Of a stretch of DNA of 64,000 nucleotides, positions 11,428-26,850 are shown piece by piece. The stretch is taken from contig JASAMV010008713.1 in the NCBI GenBank assembly GCA_030248065.1, forward strand, positions 85,181-149,180, read 5' to 3'. The stretch comes from Rhynchonema sp. JSB1_4. Its lineage: Eukaryota; Nematoda; Chromadorea; Monhysterida; Xyalidae. Made by a program: the position numbers and the translations under genes. Every line of letters starts with the position of its first letter. Positions within the stretch are counted from its first letter, which is position 1. The notes below the pieces were generated by a model. The model made no database searches and was not told the DNA's origin. It saw only the letters and a list, made by a program, of their open reading frames with translations.

Positions 11428-14400
11428 CGAGTCTGAAAGGGCGTAGTTAAGGTAAGGCCTGGGGTTCAGTAAGACAGCTGCCCAGCTTAAACAAGTTGAC
11501 GCAAACGGTGTATTAGACGGTGGGAAAGCTTGAGGTCAGAATTCACGGTAACGATCAGGAATACGGTCCGACAGCTCACGAGTCTAACTCCTGTGCGTCG
11601 CGAATCCATTGTCTAAGACCTTTGCGGTTACGTATTTCGTGCAGCGGTGAACCAACAATTGATTGCAATCAGAGTGGTGGCCAACAAAAATTAACATAAA
11701 TACATTACATCGAAATTCGCATAGGCACTCACTCATAGTCTGACAACGCACAAAGCTGAGCACCGGAAACACATTAGCCTTGAATGCATCGGTGCCCGCG
11801 CACATTGCCGATGTTTCACAGACAATATTGTCAAAGGGAAGGACGATAACATGCACAGGTGTGGAATTATTTACATATGTATTTCAACACATTTATTTTC
11901 CGTGTATAAAAACATTGAATGACAACAGGTGAGTATAGCCAACAAATAAACACTGGGTGCGCTCGCATGCAGGGAGAAATATGTACTTCTCTCTCACATC
12001 CCATTGCTGAGGTTATGTGTTCACATGCGCATAGGTATACGTCCGTGCGAATGAAATTAGTACGAAACACACAACAGGTAGGCAGTCTTTGAGTTCACTG
12101 CAATGTTCGAGTGCGGGGCCCAAAGAACCGACCTGCTTTCGTCATGCGAAGTTTGAGCGGCGACATATTGCTGGCAGCGTTGCTCATTATCGCGGATACA
12201 CCACCTTTGATGGTTTATTGCACACAAACACACGCACGCACACGCTGGTCGTTTTTGTCTATCGTCTATTGTATTGGACCGTGTTGTCAATCATTCGTGT
12301 TGTACAATGCACAATGCATACAATCTCAGCCCTAAACAGAGAAAGTCTGAGTATGAGTCTGAAGCAGCGCTGCTTTATCTTACTCTGTGGATGTGAACTT
12401 ATGGAACTGGAGAAGGTGGGTGTTCCAGCCAGGTCCACGCGAAGGACTAAGGCCGCCTTCACAATGCAAGCGCGAGCGGTAGCGCGTAGCGGCGAGAGCG
12501 CACGCTTTCATCACAAGAAAAAGCAAACCGAGCGCGAGGCGAGAAAAATTTCCACCAACCGCGAACGCAACCCTTCACACAAAAAAAAGCGCGACACCAC
12601 CCTAAAAAAAAAAAAAAAAAAAAAACAAAAAAACACAAAAAAAAAAAAAAAAAACCAAAAAAAAACCACAAAAACCCTAAAGGCTACGCTAAATCCAAAA
12701 ATTCCTAAAAGAGCAGATGGGTATTGCCTGAAGTTTAGACTGCTCCCCCACCTTCTCCAGAGCTTGCAAGTCTCGTGCACAAGTTTGGCTCAGTGATGTA
12801 CAGGTAAAAAGCCACGAAGGACAAACACACAGCGTTTGCCCGGCAATACTGTGCACATCCTATGAGGTATACAATCAAAGCAAAGCCATAGTACAAGCCA
12901 AAAGCATAACATTTAATTAATCCAAGCCCGTAGATAGTCGGTCGATATGTAGGTATCTGGTCGGTAAGTGAATGTCGTTCATAGAATGTCCGGCAGGTTC
13001 TTGGTTCATAACTAAATAATTTCACACGAAACAAAATTCGAGTTGTACGCTAGGAGATTTATATAACTAAACTGCTAGCAGCCTCATGCTAGTAAAACGG
13101 GAGTGGACACCGCTTACTAGTTTTGTCAAATCCGTGTTTGTAAATGCGTGCCAGCTTAAGCAAATGTAGGCAACACACACGTGAGCTAAATAGATGAAGC
13201 CAATCAGTTGCAAAGACTGAACAAAACGTAACCTCAATGTTGCAGAATTATATTTGAGCAAATTTTCGCATAGTGTTTGAAATTTCAATCTCCCAAGTTG
13301 AAATTTACCTCTCTTCAATGTGAAATTCATTTCAGTGGTTATAGTGGATAAAGCAATTGTTATGTTGGTCTTCAGTACAGTACACTGCGACGTTGGTCAA
13401 AACATGCCGAAAATTTGATTTTTCACCCATCGCAAAAAAACGAGATTTTGTTTATTCAGCAGTATGTACTACCGGCTTTGGGGTTTATAGCGATACCTAG
13501 TTTCATAGCATGCATTTATACTTTGAACTGCACGTAGTCCACCACGAGCTCATGAGACGCAGTTGTGGTTCCACATGTGTTTCGAAACATTTCGAAACCA
13601 AAAGAAAGAGAAATTGGGCATGTTTATACATTGTTGATTTCTCTTTCTTTTGTTTTCGAAAACTTTCGAAACACGTGGAACCGTAACAGGTGTCTCATGA
13701 ACTGGTGGTTGGACTATGTACGTAGGTTTGTAGGTGCCAGTCTGTTACCTATGTGATGGTCGCCCACGTTTCGGGTGTGGGTCAGTAACAACAGAAAGCA
13801 CCCATCGGTCTGTCAGACGTTGCGTATGTGCGCTTGATTTTGTCAATCGACTCCGTCGACCGAATCCCGATAGAGCGGAAATTCATTTTTCGAGCACGCA
13901 CGTTGCCTTCGAGCGTTTGCACATGCGGCAAAGGGCTGCTTGCTGACATGACACAGCAGAAACCGTTTAGGGCATGCAAAAAGAAGCATATTTTGTTATG
14001 AAGTGCTCCTGCTGCTGCCTGCTGGTTGTCGCAGGCTTAAAATGAGCATTTTATGATGTGCTGCTGCTGTAAGTTCAATGGAGCAACAGGCCACAAGCCG
14101 CTGATTCGGTCAAACGCGCGTCGCAGCGCAGACAAAATAGCCCCAAGCCAGGCTTGCACCAACATACAGCATATGGCGAATAAGAATAACTAATAATCAG
14201 TGCACCAACAACTTATGTGTGCCCTTCATGTGTAGGTACCCATGTACTAAGTACACATGTCTTCAGATATGAGCATAGAGACATGTTCAGATGGTCGCAC
14301 CGTGACAGTACACTGGGGTCGTTATCGGGTCCCTGAATGCAACCGTGGACCGCTGGATCTGGATTTGTGTGTCCCGAAAAACATGACCAAATAGTGAGTG

Positions 14401-15554
14401 TCCAGAGAATGACAAGGAATAGGTACACGAAGGAAAAGGAAGTACAAGCAGTGTACCCTGGTCAAGTTTACAGCAGTTTGAACAATGGAAACAGAAAGAC
14501 ATGTAATTGCGAAGCCACAGCAAACATCAAGGGAAGGTTTCATCATATTGAGCGTGACGAGAAATTTATATATAATTGCGACACCAGAAATAGACCGCCA
14601 GGGTTGGCGATACGGTGGAATTAGATTGTGATGCTTTGAAACTGAAGGAAATGTTGATCAAGTTCGGCTTACGGCACGCTGAAAGCAGGACCGTTTCGAG
14701 GAGCATTGCGATTGACACAAACTTATTGGTGCAGGAATAAGATTCACTTTCTCATCGCTTCGTAAATCTACCCACCTTGATTCGGAATCCGTCGAAACGT
14801 ACGTGCAGCAAGGCGACGCAGAGGCATGATTTGGATAATTTTACTTGGAGCAATTTAATTCTGAACGAAGTGAAGCACCAAATGAAACACCGAGTTCAAA
14901 AGCAGAATCGAAAGCAATTGTTTCATTGCGTGCTCAATACTTCAACAGCTGTGAGAGAAAACCAGAAAGAAAACAGGAAATTAGGTTGTCGTCGAGGAGC
15001 AGTTGATATGTAAAAAACCACCATATACATTTACATTTATAAATAGTATTAGATGTCTGTGAGGTCTGCAGGCACGGTTTGTACATTCAGAAAGGAAAGG
15101 TTTTTTTATTAGCTCACGGTGATCAACGCCTTTCTTGAGAGGCTGCGCACATGCGAGGTACAGAAACAAAACAAATTAAAACAACATGATTCTCGATTGC
15201 AAGTGCCAGGCCAATCGCAGCAAACATCAAGCAGTGTGGTCAGCACAAAATCAATGTAATCTTGGCTGAGGGCTAGGGCTCGGACCTGCGCGCGGAAACT
15301 TGCGAAAAATTATTATATCATGTGTATAAGCCACTGAAAATGCTGAGGGATGTTTTCTCTGGGACGAACGTTTTTAAGCAGCACGGTGCCTGGTGCTTAA
15401 CGTAGAAACTTGATTAGCCCAGATCTCAGTATGCGTGCAACGTTCGAAAAATTGCATAATATACAGCGGCGAGGCAACCTGCCATGTCGCTAGCGAGTGC
15501 CAAAAAACGTTTTGGCAAGCAAGAAAAGTTCCCAAAAAGTCGTCCAGCACTCAC
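11428..15554. other. Mostly non-coding region, with poly(A) tract and repeats
   Basis: No complete gene is supported. A possible minus-strand exon at 11733-11856 ends at a strong GTGAGT donor, but no acceptor or partner exon was found. An A-rich tract at about 12600-12680 follows a CpG-rich block (12470-12560) of unknown nature. Open frames over 12735-13034 look hydrophobic only because the DNA is AT-rich. A palindromic element at 13535-13716 is listed separately. Confidence 0.4.
13535..13716. repeat. Palindromic TIR element (TAGTCCACC...GGTGGTTGGACTA)
   Basis: The termini TAGTCCACCACGAGCTCATG and CATGAACTGGTGGTTGGACTA are complementary. Inner arms also pair (CCAAAAGAAAGAGAAA against TTTCTCTTTCTTTTG, GGTTCCAC against GTGGAACC). 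The same termini bound a longer copy at 24895-25251, so this is a small non-autonomous family. Confidence 0.75.
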
Positions 15555-15761
15555 GCAGTTGTGCAGCTAGATTCAGATCGCTCTGGTATTTCTGGACAGG
15601 TTTCACCGATTTGAAGTATCCGTTCGGTTTCGACATTTCGTACTTTTTCGTTCGCTCGTCGGTCGAAAGCTTCAGGCCGCACATTTGGATCAATCCAGTC
15701 CAGTTTGTCCAGTCAATCCGGTTGATTCGACGCAAAAATTCACAATAAATCCAACCGGGAA
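15555..15761 (-). CDS. Orphan internal exon of an unidentified gene
   Basis: A 207-bp open segment sits between an acceptor (GAGTTCAG) and a strong GTGAGT donor. It encodes 69 residues with protein-like composition, including GWIYCEFLRRINRIDWTNW, GLIQMCGLKLS, KPNGYFKSVKPVQ and YQSDLNLAAQL. I do not recognise the family and found no phase-compatible partner exon nearby. A minus-strand open frame at 16448-16600 (VRQWPSLKWRMSRFYWDTA) could belong upstream, but its boundaries are unclear. It could be a remnant or part of a gene with long introns. Confidence 0.45.
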
Positions 15762-17931
15762 CTGAACTCGCCGCATTTGATTATCACATGGACAGTCTCT
15801 GGATTGCAAAAACAAAATCATAATTTCATGAATGGACTAGCTAGCGATCTTTGAGAGTCGCTGAGATATGTTAGCAGTCATATCGGGCCATTATTTACGA
15901 CTGCCACATGCTGTGGGTGACAGGCCAAGCACATTGACAACGCTCAAAGACAGTCGCCGCTCCGAGCATTGTTTGTTGTGCGTGAATCATGTGTGTTCAT
16001 AAAACACAGCTCATTCTGTGTAATTGTGGAAGACTGTATGAGCAGCAACAACGGACTTTCGAACTGCACATTCTTTGAACGATTATTCGGACGTCAGAAG
16101 TTTTATGAAACTTTAGCCTGCATTACAAAGCTTTTAGTGAACACATATGAACTAAGAACGTTGGTTAGCTGATGTTTCATGGCAGGTAGTTCGCATTAGA
16201 ATAAAAAATTATCTTGTAGGACCACGACAGCTGAAAATTACAGGCACCCTTTGCAAGAAAGGTACGTTGGTTGCACAATCACAGACGTCGAGCTCCAGGC
16301 AAACACCAAAATAAAGTCACTGCGACTGCGTGTCGTTCTCATGCGACAATCTTGCTGATAAGGACCTGACATAAAATAGTCACTCTAACCAGCCGTATAA
16401 TGTGCGCATACCAAGCAGCATGCATGTACTACAGGCACTGGTATACGTTAGTGGGGTACCATTGTAGCCATATACACTTTAAGCTTCATTTTGAAATCTT
16501 CAATTGCTTCAAATAACGCAGTGTCCCAATAAAATCTAGACATGCGCCATTTCAAACTGGGCCACTGTCGCACACCTGGTGAGGCCGCACGCTGCGTTGC
16601 TGGAGCACAAAAGAAAAGGAACCAAGAGTGAAAAGCTACTTGCAAAGGTTCACATGCAGGCACGCTTGTCAACACGTAAAGCAGGGCACACTTGGTTATT
16701 TATAAGTTGGTGCTATTTGGTGGCACCTCTATCTGTTCGTCGTTCTTGTGAATCAGGTTCTTTTGTATAAAGCCTTGGCAGTTGCTCAAAACTGGTTCCC
16801 ATCAAGTCACCAGGTAAGATCAGGTATGCAGGTCGGACCGCGAAGTTCCGCGGTCAATAAAAACTGGTTTGCGCTCTTGAAACATCTGTAGTCGAATTCA
16901 CTTCCTATGAAACATTGCGTGACCGTGCGTGATTGTGTTGGTACAGCAGCAGATGTTTCACTCCCAACAATCCGTTAATTAGACAGGTGCTTACACCATA
17001 TGCATCGTTCTGGTTCCATATCTGCACTGGGTATGTACTGTGCCCAGTTACTGCTTGCGTCAGAGGGACACTATCAGAAAGATTGAACGAAGCCCGTTAG
17101 TCAGCGGAACACACACCTTATAGTCTGGTCGCTGACTGCAAAGGCCGAATATGAATCAAAACGGGAATAAAGAAAAACCTGTCCTGACTCACTTCGTGTT
17201 TTGTCCATAACCACGGACCATAACCGTTTCGGGGTTGGTGAAGGTAGCATGATTGTTTTCAAGTAAAATTACATATGGCTGACTCAAAGCCGAATGGGGT
17301 TGCATTTAATTACGTTCCTGGGTCTCGTTCTACGAGAAACCAACTGTCAATTGTGTCGGCTCGATCATTAACTCGACACATTAACCTGTAACTTTTGACA
17401 AAAAATTAAAAAAATGACGAGCGGTCACTGCATGAAATCGTCAGGGCAACGGTGACGCGTCAGTGACATTATGCGAAGCAAAAAGGGGAGGTTGATTAAT
17501 TGAACAGTGAATAGTGGCGTACGCACCCGTGGACGATAAGTAGGAAGTCATTTGAACATTTGACATTAAAAGTAAAGTCATGTTGGCATCGCATACATAT
17601 GTAGGGGAGGGGTGCCAATGGTGACATTGGCATGAACAGCAACATATTTTTTACGGGAATCCACTTGAACCAAGGTCATGGGTGGGGAAAATAGGGCACT
17701 ATTCAATTTGCAATGAAATGAATGAAGCGTTACTGATCCAACAATTTTGAATGCTAAGAATTAACGAAGCGAACATCACATGCGTTACATTGTAGCTTGT
17801 GAACAATTCAGCTAAGTACCTACATTGCTGAGAAGGAAAACACTGATACGCATGCCGATCAGTAGGTCATTTGCCGCAAAGAAAGCTACGTAGGTATAAT
17901 AGTAAACACCGGCATTCAACGTTCCAATCAA
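15762..17931. other. Intergenic or intronic sequence without supported exons
   Basis: Apart from the possible exon around 16448-16600 (minus), nothing with coding character was found. Three copies of the 9-mer GATGTTTCA/TGAAACATC fall here (16171, 16878, 16952). Confidence 0.4.
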
Positions 17932-20900
17932 TCACACTCGTGCCCAAAATCTTTGGTGTATTTTCTCCAGCCCCAGCAGCGTGAGACCGAACACAGCACC
18001 AACGGTCAGCAAAGCGAACACGAGCGAACATTCTCTCAAATTCAGCACAAAATCCAGTGTGCCGCGTTGATTCGGACAGAACACGTCGAGATTGTGTAGA
18101 TAGCGAATGTAGCGATCGACGATGCTCGAGTGAACGTGACGGTACTGTTGCAGGACGCGATCGAACGAATCGATCACCCACGACGGCGTGCGATTGGTGA
18201 AAGCGAAGTATCTGCAATCCGACGAAATCGTATGGTAATTCACTCACATTCACCGTGTTGGGCTTGGTTATGATAAGGCAAGACCTGACTTGATTCGCAC
18301 TCGGTGTGCAGTACACTTGACCTGAATCCAGTAATTCAATGGAAAAGCATCTCAAGATGGACAATTTTGATTAGGTGTTGTCATGAGGAAATTGAATAAC
18401 TGGGTTCGTCTGACATCGTCAGCAGGCCTACAGCAACAATGATAACCAATGTTAAACCTGGTGATCCTGCTCGAATTCTGAATTGGTCCGGTTTGTCGCA
18501 TGAATTTGTGTGAATATTCTACGATTTTGTAGATGGCACTAATTTCAACCAGCTATAAAAGTTGTTGAGCACCTGTAGCTACTGAGGTTCGGTTTGTACG
18601 CTGATCGAAATAATTGACATCAGCAGGTTTCGAAACATTGTCAGTGCACAATTGTGGTTTTAAGACGGACCAAGACCGACCCGATGGCCAGCCAGTCGAA
18701 TGTGAATGATATGGCGCACCTCGAATAAACAAACGCGCGATGCTGTCGCAGCGTGAGCACCCTCGTGCCGCAAATGGTCGATCGACGTCGCTCGTTGGAC
18801 GACTCCAGGTCGAAGATCACCGTTCGGCCCTCAAGTACCGATCGAATATCTGCCATTGTTGTGCCTTTTGCTAAAATAAACAAAACTGAATAATGCTGGA
18901 ACATAAAATGAACAAGTCTAAACACGAAGGAGCTTACCAAGCAGCGCTCTGATATTTCGGATCGGATTTTGTTCCAGTGCTCGCTCTAGAGCCACAACGG
19001 CCCGATCTGGGACGGTTCTGTAACGGAACACAAATCTGACGTTTGACCTGGAAGTTTAATCAATCGTTTATTATTATTGTTTTCACAAGGTGTGCTTTGC
19101 AATGGTAGCATCAAGTAATGACCCGCTTATACCCATTCAATCGGTTCCTTGTGAACGCAGCGTCGAGCTCTTCCTGCAACGCCATCAGTTTCAGGTCCCT
19201 GGCCTCTATGAGCTCAGCCAGCTCGGTCAACGTTGAGAACAACGGATTGCGATTGGGAATTACAAGTTGAGTGAGGATGCCGTTGGCGTAAAGGTCACAC
19301 GTGAAAATGGTGAACACGCCAAGCAGACACGGCAGCACCCATTTATGCAAAACTGTGCTGCAACCCCTTGAAGTGACGGTGTGCTGAAAGTAACAGAACC
19401 CAGTATTAAAAACAGATGATGCTTTTAGCTGGTCGAAATCAGCGTCATCAGCAAATCTGGATATACGACAAGTCGTAACTAACAAGAACGCACCGTACCG
19501 ATCACCATGTTCGGTACCAGTGAAAATCACTTTGGGGCTCATTAGTAATATGATCTTCAATCACGAACTTTTATTGCCTGATTGCAGGCAATTGAGTAGC
19601 ATTTGAAGAGCAAAAAGCAAATAGCAACGATCAGCCATAGATTCGGTTGGAAAATATGCAGAAAGTTGAGCGATCGACCGAACAGCAGTCGAGCGAGTGT
19701 CTTCTTGTTGAGGTCCAACGCCAGAATGCTGCCGGGCAGAAGGATGATGGGCACTTGGTTCAACTGCTTGTAGCCAAGCAGACCCAGTTGACCGAATGAA
19801 TAGGTGACTGAAGAAGGAATGGAAAACCAAAGTAACAGACAAGTCCACAACCTGAGTCATACCCTTACGCACCCAGGGTTGGGCAAAAAAAACGACGGCG
19901 TTTTTTCTTAAAAAAACGACGTTTTTTTAAAAACGCCTGGGTCGTCTTTCGTTTTTTTAAATCCTGAATTTCCTTGATTTTCCCTGATTTTTCAGGGAAG
20001 GTACCCTGATCATCAAGGAAAATCAATTTTTTTGTCCCATTTTTTTCAAAAAATTTTCGACCAATTTTTACTTTGTCGAGATACGTCGATATACGGAGTT
20101 TGACTTTCAATGATGACCCCGGCCAAAGTTGGTCCCATGATGCGGGTCTGATATGGGATCTTAACAACTCGCTAGAAAAGGGTTGAAACCCGTTTATTTT
20201 GCCTCAGAACACATAGAACTACTTCATTTAACCACGTTTTCTTCCCAACATGAGCGTTTTCCAATTTTTTTGGAGGCATATTTTGGTCATCTGGGCGTTT
20301 TTAAAAAAAACGTTTTTTAAAAAAAACGTTTTTTTTAAAATCGATTTTTTGGAAAAAAACGTTTTTTGCCTGTACGCACCACGTCCTGAACATTGGTGAA
20401 GTGTAACATCCATTATGTGCTGCGCCGGACATAATAATGTACATGCGCACATCAATTGGTTATTGACAACCGTTTGTGTTCAGGCATAGGCGTAAATGGC
20501 AAGTTGGTTGATGTTGCAGTATAGTATGACAAGATCAGTTTCCGACATCCAATTCGGTTTTAACCCATACAATTTGAGGTAGTTACAACGAGCCCGTTTG
20601 CATGAGCGTGGCACGTACAAATGCCTAGAACTTTTTGGAACAGCCATTGGAGAAACTCAGTGGCGCTCAAGCTCGAACTCTGCGTGCAAACGCTGACCAT
20701 TGCAGTTGTTGGTCGTACTATGGACGGGATAGCAATACTTTCATGCTTTTCGCCTGGTTAGATCTGTCGGTCTAACCTGTGTCAAACGCGCCCTCTCGCA
20801 ATATCCGATCGTAGACCGTGCCATTGATGTCATCAGTGTTCACCAGTTCCATGCTGATGTTAGGCGTCTTTTGCAGCACCAAATGCAGTAATTCCGGAAT

Positions 20901-21178
20901 CAAGCCTGGGTACGGACACGAAGACGTCAAACGCAGACCGGTCTCAAGCGAACACTCCTGGAACACGTACAAAGCTGGGTTTGCTTTTGTCTGACAGTGC
21001 TTGTCGCATTCCTTCTTCACTGTATATTACAATTCCAGATTTTCGCCAATGATAAAAACACGAATTGATTGAGTTACATACTTCATGTTACCCATTTGCG
21101 TACCCACATGTACTGTACCTGTGTGTCAAACCCTGCTGCAAACGGCATGACTTTCAACTTATAGTAGTTGCCGCTCAT
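17932..21178 (-). CDS. Ionotropic glutamate receptor-like / IR-type ligand-gated channel
   Basis: Supported exons: 20777 to about 20985, 19569-19807, 19133-19383, 18938-19017, 18720-18870 and 17932-18211. A candidate first exon ending near 21119 starts at ATG 21178 (MSGNYYKLKVMPFA). The S1 ligand-binding half (LRLTSSCPYPGLIPELLHLV, NGTVYDRILREGAFDT) leads to a first membrane helix (LNFLHIFQPNLWLIVAICFL), a pore/M3 region (LPCLLGVFTIFTCDLYANGI) typical of the family position W..Y.A.L, an S2 half, and a last helix (CSLVFALLTVGAVFGLTLLG) near the C terminus. The layout S1-M1-pore-M3-S2-M4 with no amino-terminal domain resembles IR/kainate-like subunits. The exact acceptor of the second exon is ambiguous: two in-phase choices lie near 20963 and 20990. 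No signal peptide was found, so a 5' exon may be missing from the model. Confidence 0.68.
19874..20372. mobile_element. hAT-type non-autonomous element with 8-bp target duplication
   Basis: The left end is CAGGGTTGGGCAAAAAA; the right end is CGTTTTTTGCCTG, the complement of a shortened form of the same terminus. The 8 bp TACGCACC lies at 19866-19873 and again at 20373-20380. An 8-bp duplication and a CAGGG terminus are established hAT hallmarks. No transposase frame is present. It sits in an intron of the receptor gene, between the S1 exon and the first membrane-helix exon. Confidence 0.85.
20412..20672. repeat. Dispersed repeat, copy 1 (inverted relative to 25655-25913)
   Basis: About 260 bp match 25655-25913 in reverse orientation. 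Shared landmarks are ATGCGCACATCAATTG, GTGTTCAGGCATAGGCG, AAATGGCAAGTTGGTTGATG and GCCACGCTCATG (as complement). Part of the unit also recurs at about 26600-26670 between two palindrome arms. Confidence 0.75.
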
Positions 21179-21938
21179 CTTGAACGCTCGTGTCGCTTAA
21201 AATTCTGCCGATGTTGAAAAATTACTGAGTTGAACATTTGAAATGAAAAGTCCAATTTTTACCAACCAAACCCTCTGGACGCCTTTGCATTTGAGTGCAT
21301 AAGTGACTGTAGCTTCAAATAAAAAATGTACGTATGTTTTATTGTAACATGAGAGCTATACTCCTGTAAAAAGTAATCAGCGGTAATGTGTTGTTGAACG
21401 TTCATACGCTTCACATCACATTAACGTTTGTTAACTAGAGCCCTGGTATGTAACCAACCCGCACCTTGCGCATTCGTCAAACCACAGCCAGACAGTCAAC
21501 CCCAACCAAAATGACGTACATAGTTCCGAAAGCTTTTTGGGAAACCTAAAACATTTTGGAAAATTGACCCCCTTTTTCTCAGGCTCAAGTTTGAGCTTAG
21601 GCATAGGCTTAGACCTACTAGGCTTAGGCTTATTCTTAGGTCGAACCCTGAGCCAATCCATAATGCACTCTATCGCAGAATCGAAAACTTGCGTTGCCTC
21701 TCGCCTTGAGGAAAAAAGCCTAGAGGTTTGCCGCAATGCGTCCCGAACCCGAATGGCAAAGTCCTGGCCAAAACAAAGTATAACCACAACATTTAAAATG
21801 GAAAAAAACGAGATCACTAAGCGTCAAATACACAATAGTAAACAATAAACATGCACATTATACGTATACAGTATGAACAAAGATGTCGAATCACAGATAA
21901 CTTTGTACCACAGATTCTTGGCGTCAGATCTTTTGAGT
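21179..21938. other. Intergenic sequence with degenerate TTAGGC-like tract
   Basis: Between the receptor and protease genes. At about 21590-21650 the plus strand has repeated GGCTTAG/TTAGGC units (for example AGGCTTAGGCTTATTCTTAGG). A related tract in opposite context lies at 29330-29480. No exon was found. Confidence 0.45.
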
Positions 21939-24727
<2,789 letters not shown>

Positions 24728-24894
24728 TGCGGTGGTTTCTTGGGATCACATCAGGAACTAAGTAGACACGAAAGGGCAGCTAACCCTAATGAGCCTGTAA
24801 GTTGTTTGCGCTGATCGTCGCTAAGGTTGAAATCCCTCGACGAAGAACATAATGCGCAACGCTTGCGCGCTTGAATGCACTTCATGGTGACCTA

Positions 24895-25251
24895 TAGTCC
24901 AGCCACGAACTCATGAGACGACTTTTTTTGAAATTGGCTTGTGCGGATCCAACAATGTTCCGGTTCCACGTATTTCGGAAATGAAAGAAAGAGAAACGCA
25001 CGTATTTTTTAAAAACACGCTCTCCACTCGGTGCGTAAATTCCCTTTTGACTCCCAAAACATTTGTGTGCTGAACATCGCTGCTGTTCGCGTAAGCACGC
25101 AACAAATTGAGGTCAGCCAGCTGGAACTTGTCATCATCTCCCTCAGCCAATCTCTTTCTTTTGTGTGCGAAAACACGTGTATCTGGAGCATTTTTGAATG
25201 CGGCCAAGCAAGCTTTAAAAAAAGTCGTCTCATGAGCTGGTGGCTGGACTA
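24895..25251. repeat. Palindromic TIR element, long copy, with a coding-like core
   Basis: The ends TAGTCCAGCCACGAACTCATG and CATGAGCTGGTGGCTGGACTA match those of 13535-13716. The inner 25040-25150 segment, read on the minus strand, gives an open frame (KRKRLAEGDDDKFQLADLNL) resembling part of the core of the element at 50645-50953. TATA flanks both ends. Confidence 0.75.
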
Positions 25252-25654
25252 TACAACATGTCGTAACATCAGTGAAACAATGACGCTGCCGAATAATTAG
25301 CTCTGTGCAGCGCCAAAAACAGCGCTAATTATCAACAACTTGCTATTATGTTTACTTGAGATCATTAGTAATTGAGATCGTCGATGGCTAAACAAGTCGG
25401 CCAATCAAGCGAGTGTAATCTTCAGTATCATGGACTGGATGCGGTCATTAGGCTTGTGTGTGCGTAGTGTTGATTGAAGAGACACTTCCCTTACCGCGCT
25501 TTTAGTGTCTCAGTCTTTGCGATATCACGGTATGAGTTCAGACACACGCGGTCATGACAACTTGCATGATAGTGATAGCTCCTTTGTCGCCGGGGTTTGT
25601 CACGAAGTGCACTGTTCTCCAGGATTCGCAATGGCCCTCGATCGTTGTATCAAT

Positions 25655-25913
25655 GTTTCATTCGAGCGCCATCGAGTTTCCCCAATGGCTGTTCCAAAAA
25701 TTACAAGGCATTTGTACGTGCCACGCTCATGCGAACGGGCTCGTTGTAAGTACCTCAAGTTGTATGGGTTAAAACCGACTTGAATGTCGGAAACTAACCA
25801 TGTCATACTACACTGCAACATCAACCAACTTGCCATTTACGCCTATGCCTGAACACAAGCGGCTGTCAATAAGCAATTGATGTGCGCATGTATGTTCTGC
25901 TCAGCACATAATG
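25655..25913. repeat. Dispersed repeat, copy 2 (inverted relative to 20412-20672)
   Basis: Matches copy 1 in reverse orientation over about 260 bp. It stops exactly where the first giant palindrome begins, so the palindrome may have inserted at its edge or be part of the same larger element. Confidence 0.75.
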
Positions 25914-26353
25914 GGTGATATTTTCGATACGGTGTAAAGGTCAGTTGGGTGTAAAGGTCAATGGAAAGCTGGGTCGACAGCTCAGTGTGATAGACCTCGG
26001 TGTAAACTTGAAACATTCCACGTCAATAACAGGCAATGTTTCACGTTTACACCGAGCTGCGCCGACCGAGCTTTCGACCGAACTTTACGCCGACCTTTAC
26101 GCCCAACTGACCTTTCGCCACACTATGGGTGGAATTTTCGAAACGGTGTAAAGGTCAGTTGGGGGTTAAGGTCGGTGTAAAGTTCGGTCGAAAGCTCGGT
26201 CGGCGCAGCTCGGTGTAAACGTGAAACATTGCCTGTTATTAACGTGGAATGTTTCAAGTTTACACCGAGGTCTATCACACTGAGCTGTCGACCGAGCTTT
26301 CCACCGACCTTTACGCTCAACTGACCTTTACACCGTTTCGAAAATATCACCCA
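25912..26353. repeat. Giant palindrome 1, arms about 205 bp
   Basis: The left arm (25912 to about 26116) and right arm (about 26143 to 26353) are nearly perfect reverse complements around a spacer of about 25 bp. Arm landmarks are TTTCGAAACGGTGTAAAGGTC, GAAAGCTCGGTCGGCGCAGC and CGGTGTAAACGTGAAACATT. Shared motifs such as GGTGTAAAGGTCAGTTGGG recur inside each arm, suggesting growth by internal duplication. No coding frame. Confidence 0.88.
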
Positions 26354-26355
26354 TT

Positions 26356-26850
26356 GTAGCATGTTCGAAACGGCGCAAACGTCAGTTGGGCGTAAAGGTC
26401 GGTGTAAACATCAAACATTTCACGTTAACAGCAGGCAATGTTTCATGTTCACACCAAGCTAACACCGACCGAACTTTCGTTCAAGGTACGCCGACCTACC
26501 CAATTGACGGTTACACCGTTTCGAAAATTCCACCCAATTGGTGCTGCACTTCACCAAGTGTTTTGGACGTGGTGCGTAAGGGTGACTCATTGTATTGTAA
26601 CTGTATGGTGGTTGTATTGACAGCCATTTGTGTGAAGGCATAGACATGGCAGACTGGTTGATGTTACAGTGGGTGAAATTTTCGAAACGGTGTAACCGTA
26701 AATTGGGTAGGTCGGCGTACCTTGAACGAAAGTTCGGTCGGTGTTAGCTTGGTGTGAACATGAAACATTGTCTGCTGTTAACGTGAAATGTTTGATGTTT
26801 ACACCGACCTTTACGCCCAACTGACGTTTGCGCCGTTTCGAACATGCTAC
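26356..26850. repeat. Giant palindrome 2, arms about 180 bp, next to palindrome 1
   Basis: Arms 26356-26535 and 26671-26850 are reverse complements. They use the same sequence vocabulary as palindrome 1 (TTTCGAAACGGTGTAA, AAAGGTCGGTGTAAAC). The 135-bp spacer holds a degenerate piece of the 20.4/25.7-kb dispersed repeat. The two palindromes together form a 0.94-kb cruciform-prone block. Confidence 0.88.

Noticed and set aside
12089..12796. A 235-codon plus-strand open frame ending in a polylysine run
   Set aside because: The frame passes through a CpG-rich block and long A tracts; the lysines come from poly(A). No motif or splice logic supports it.
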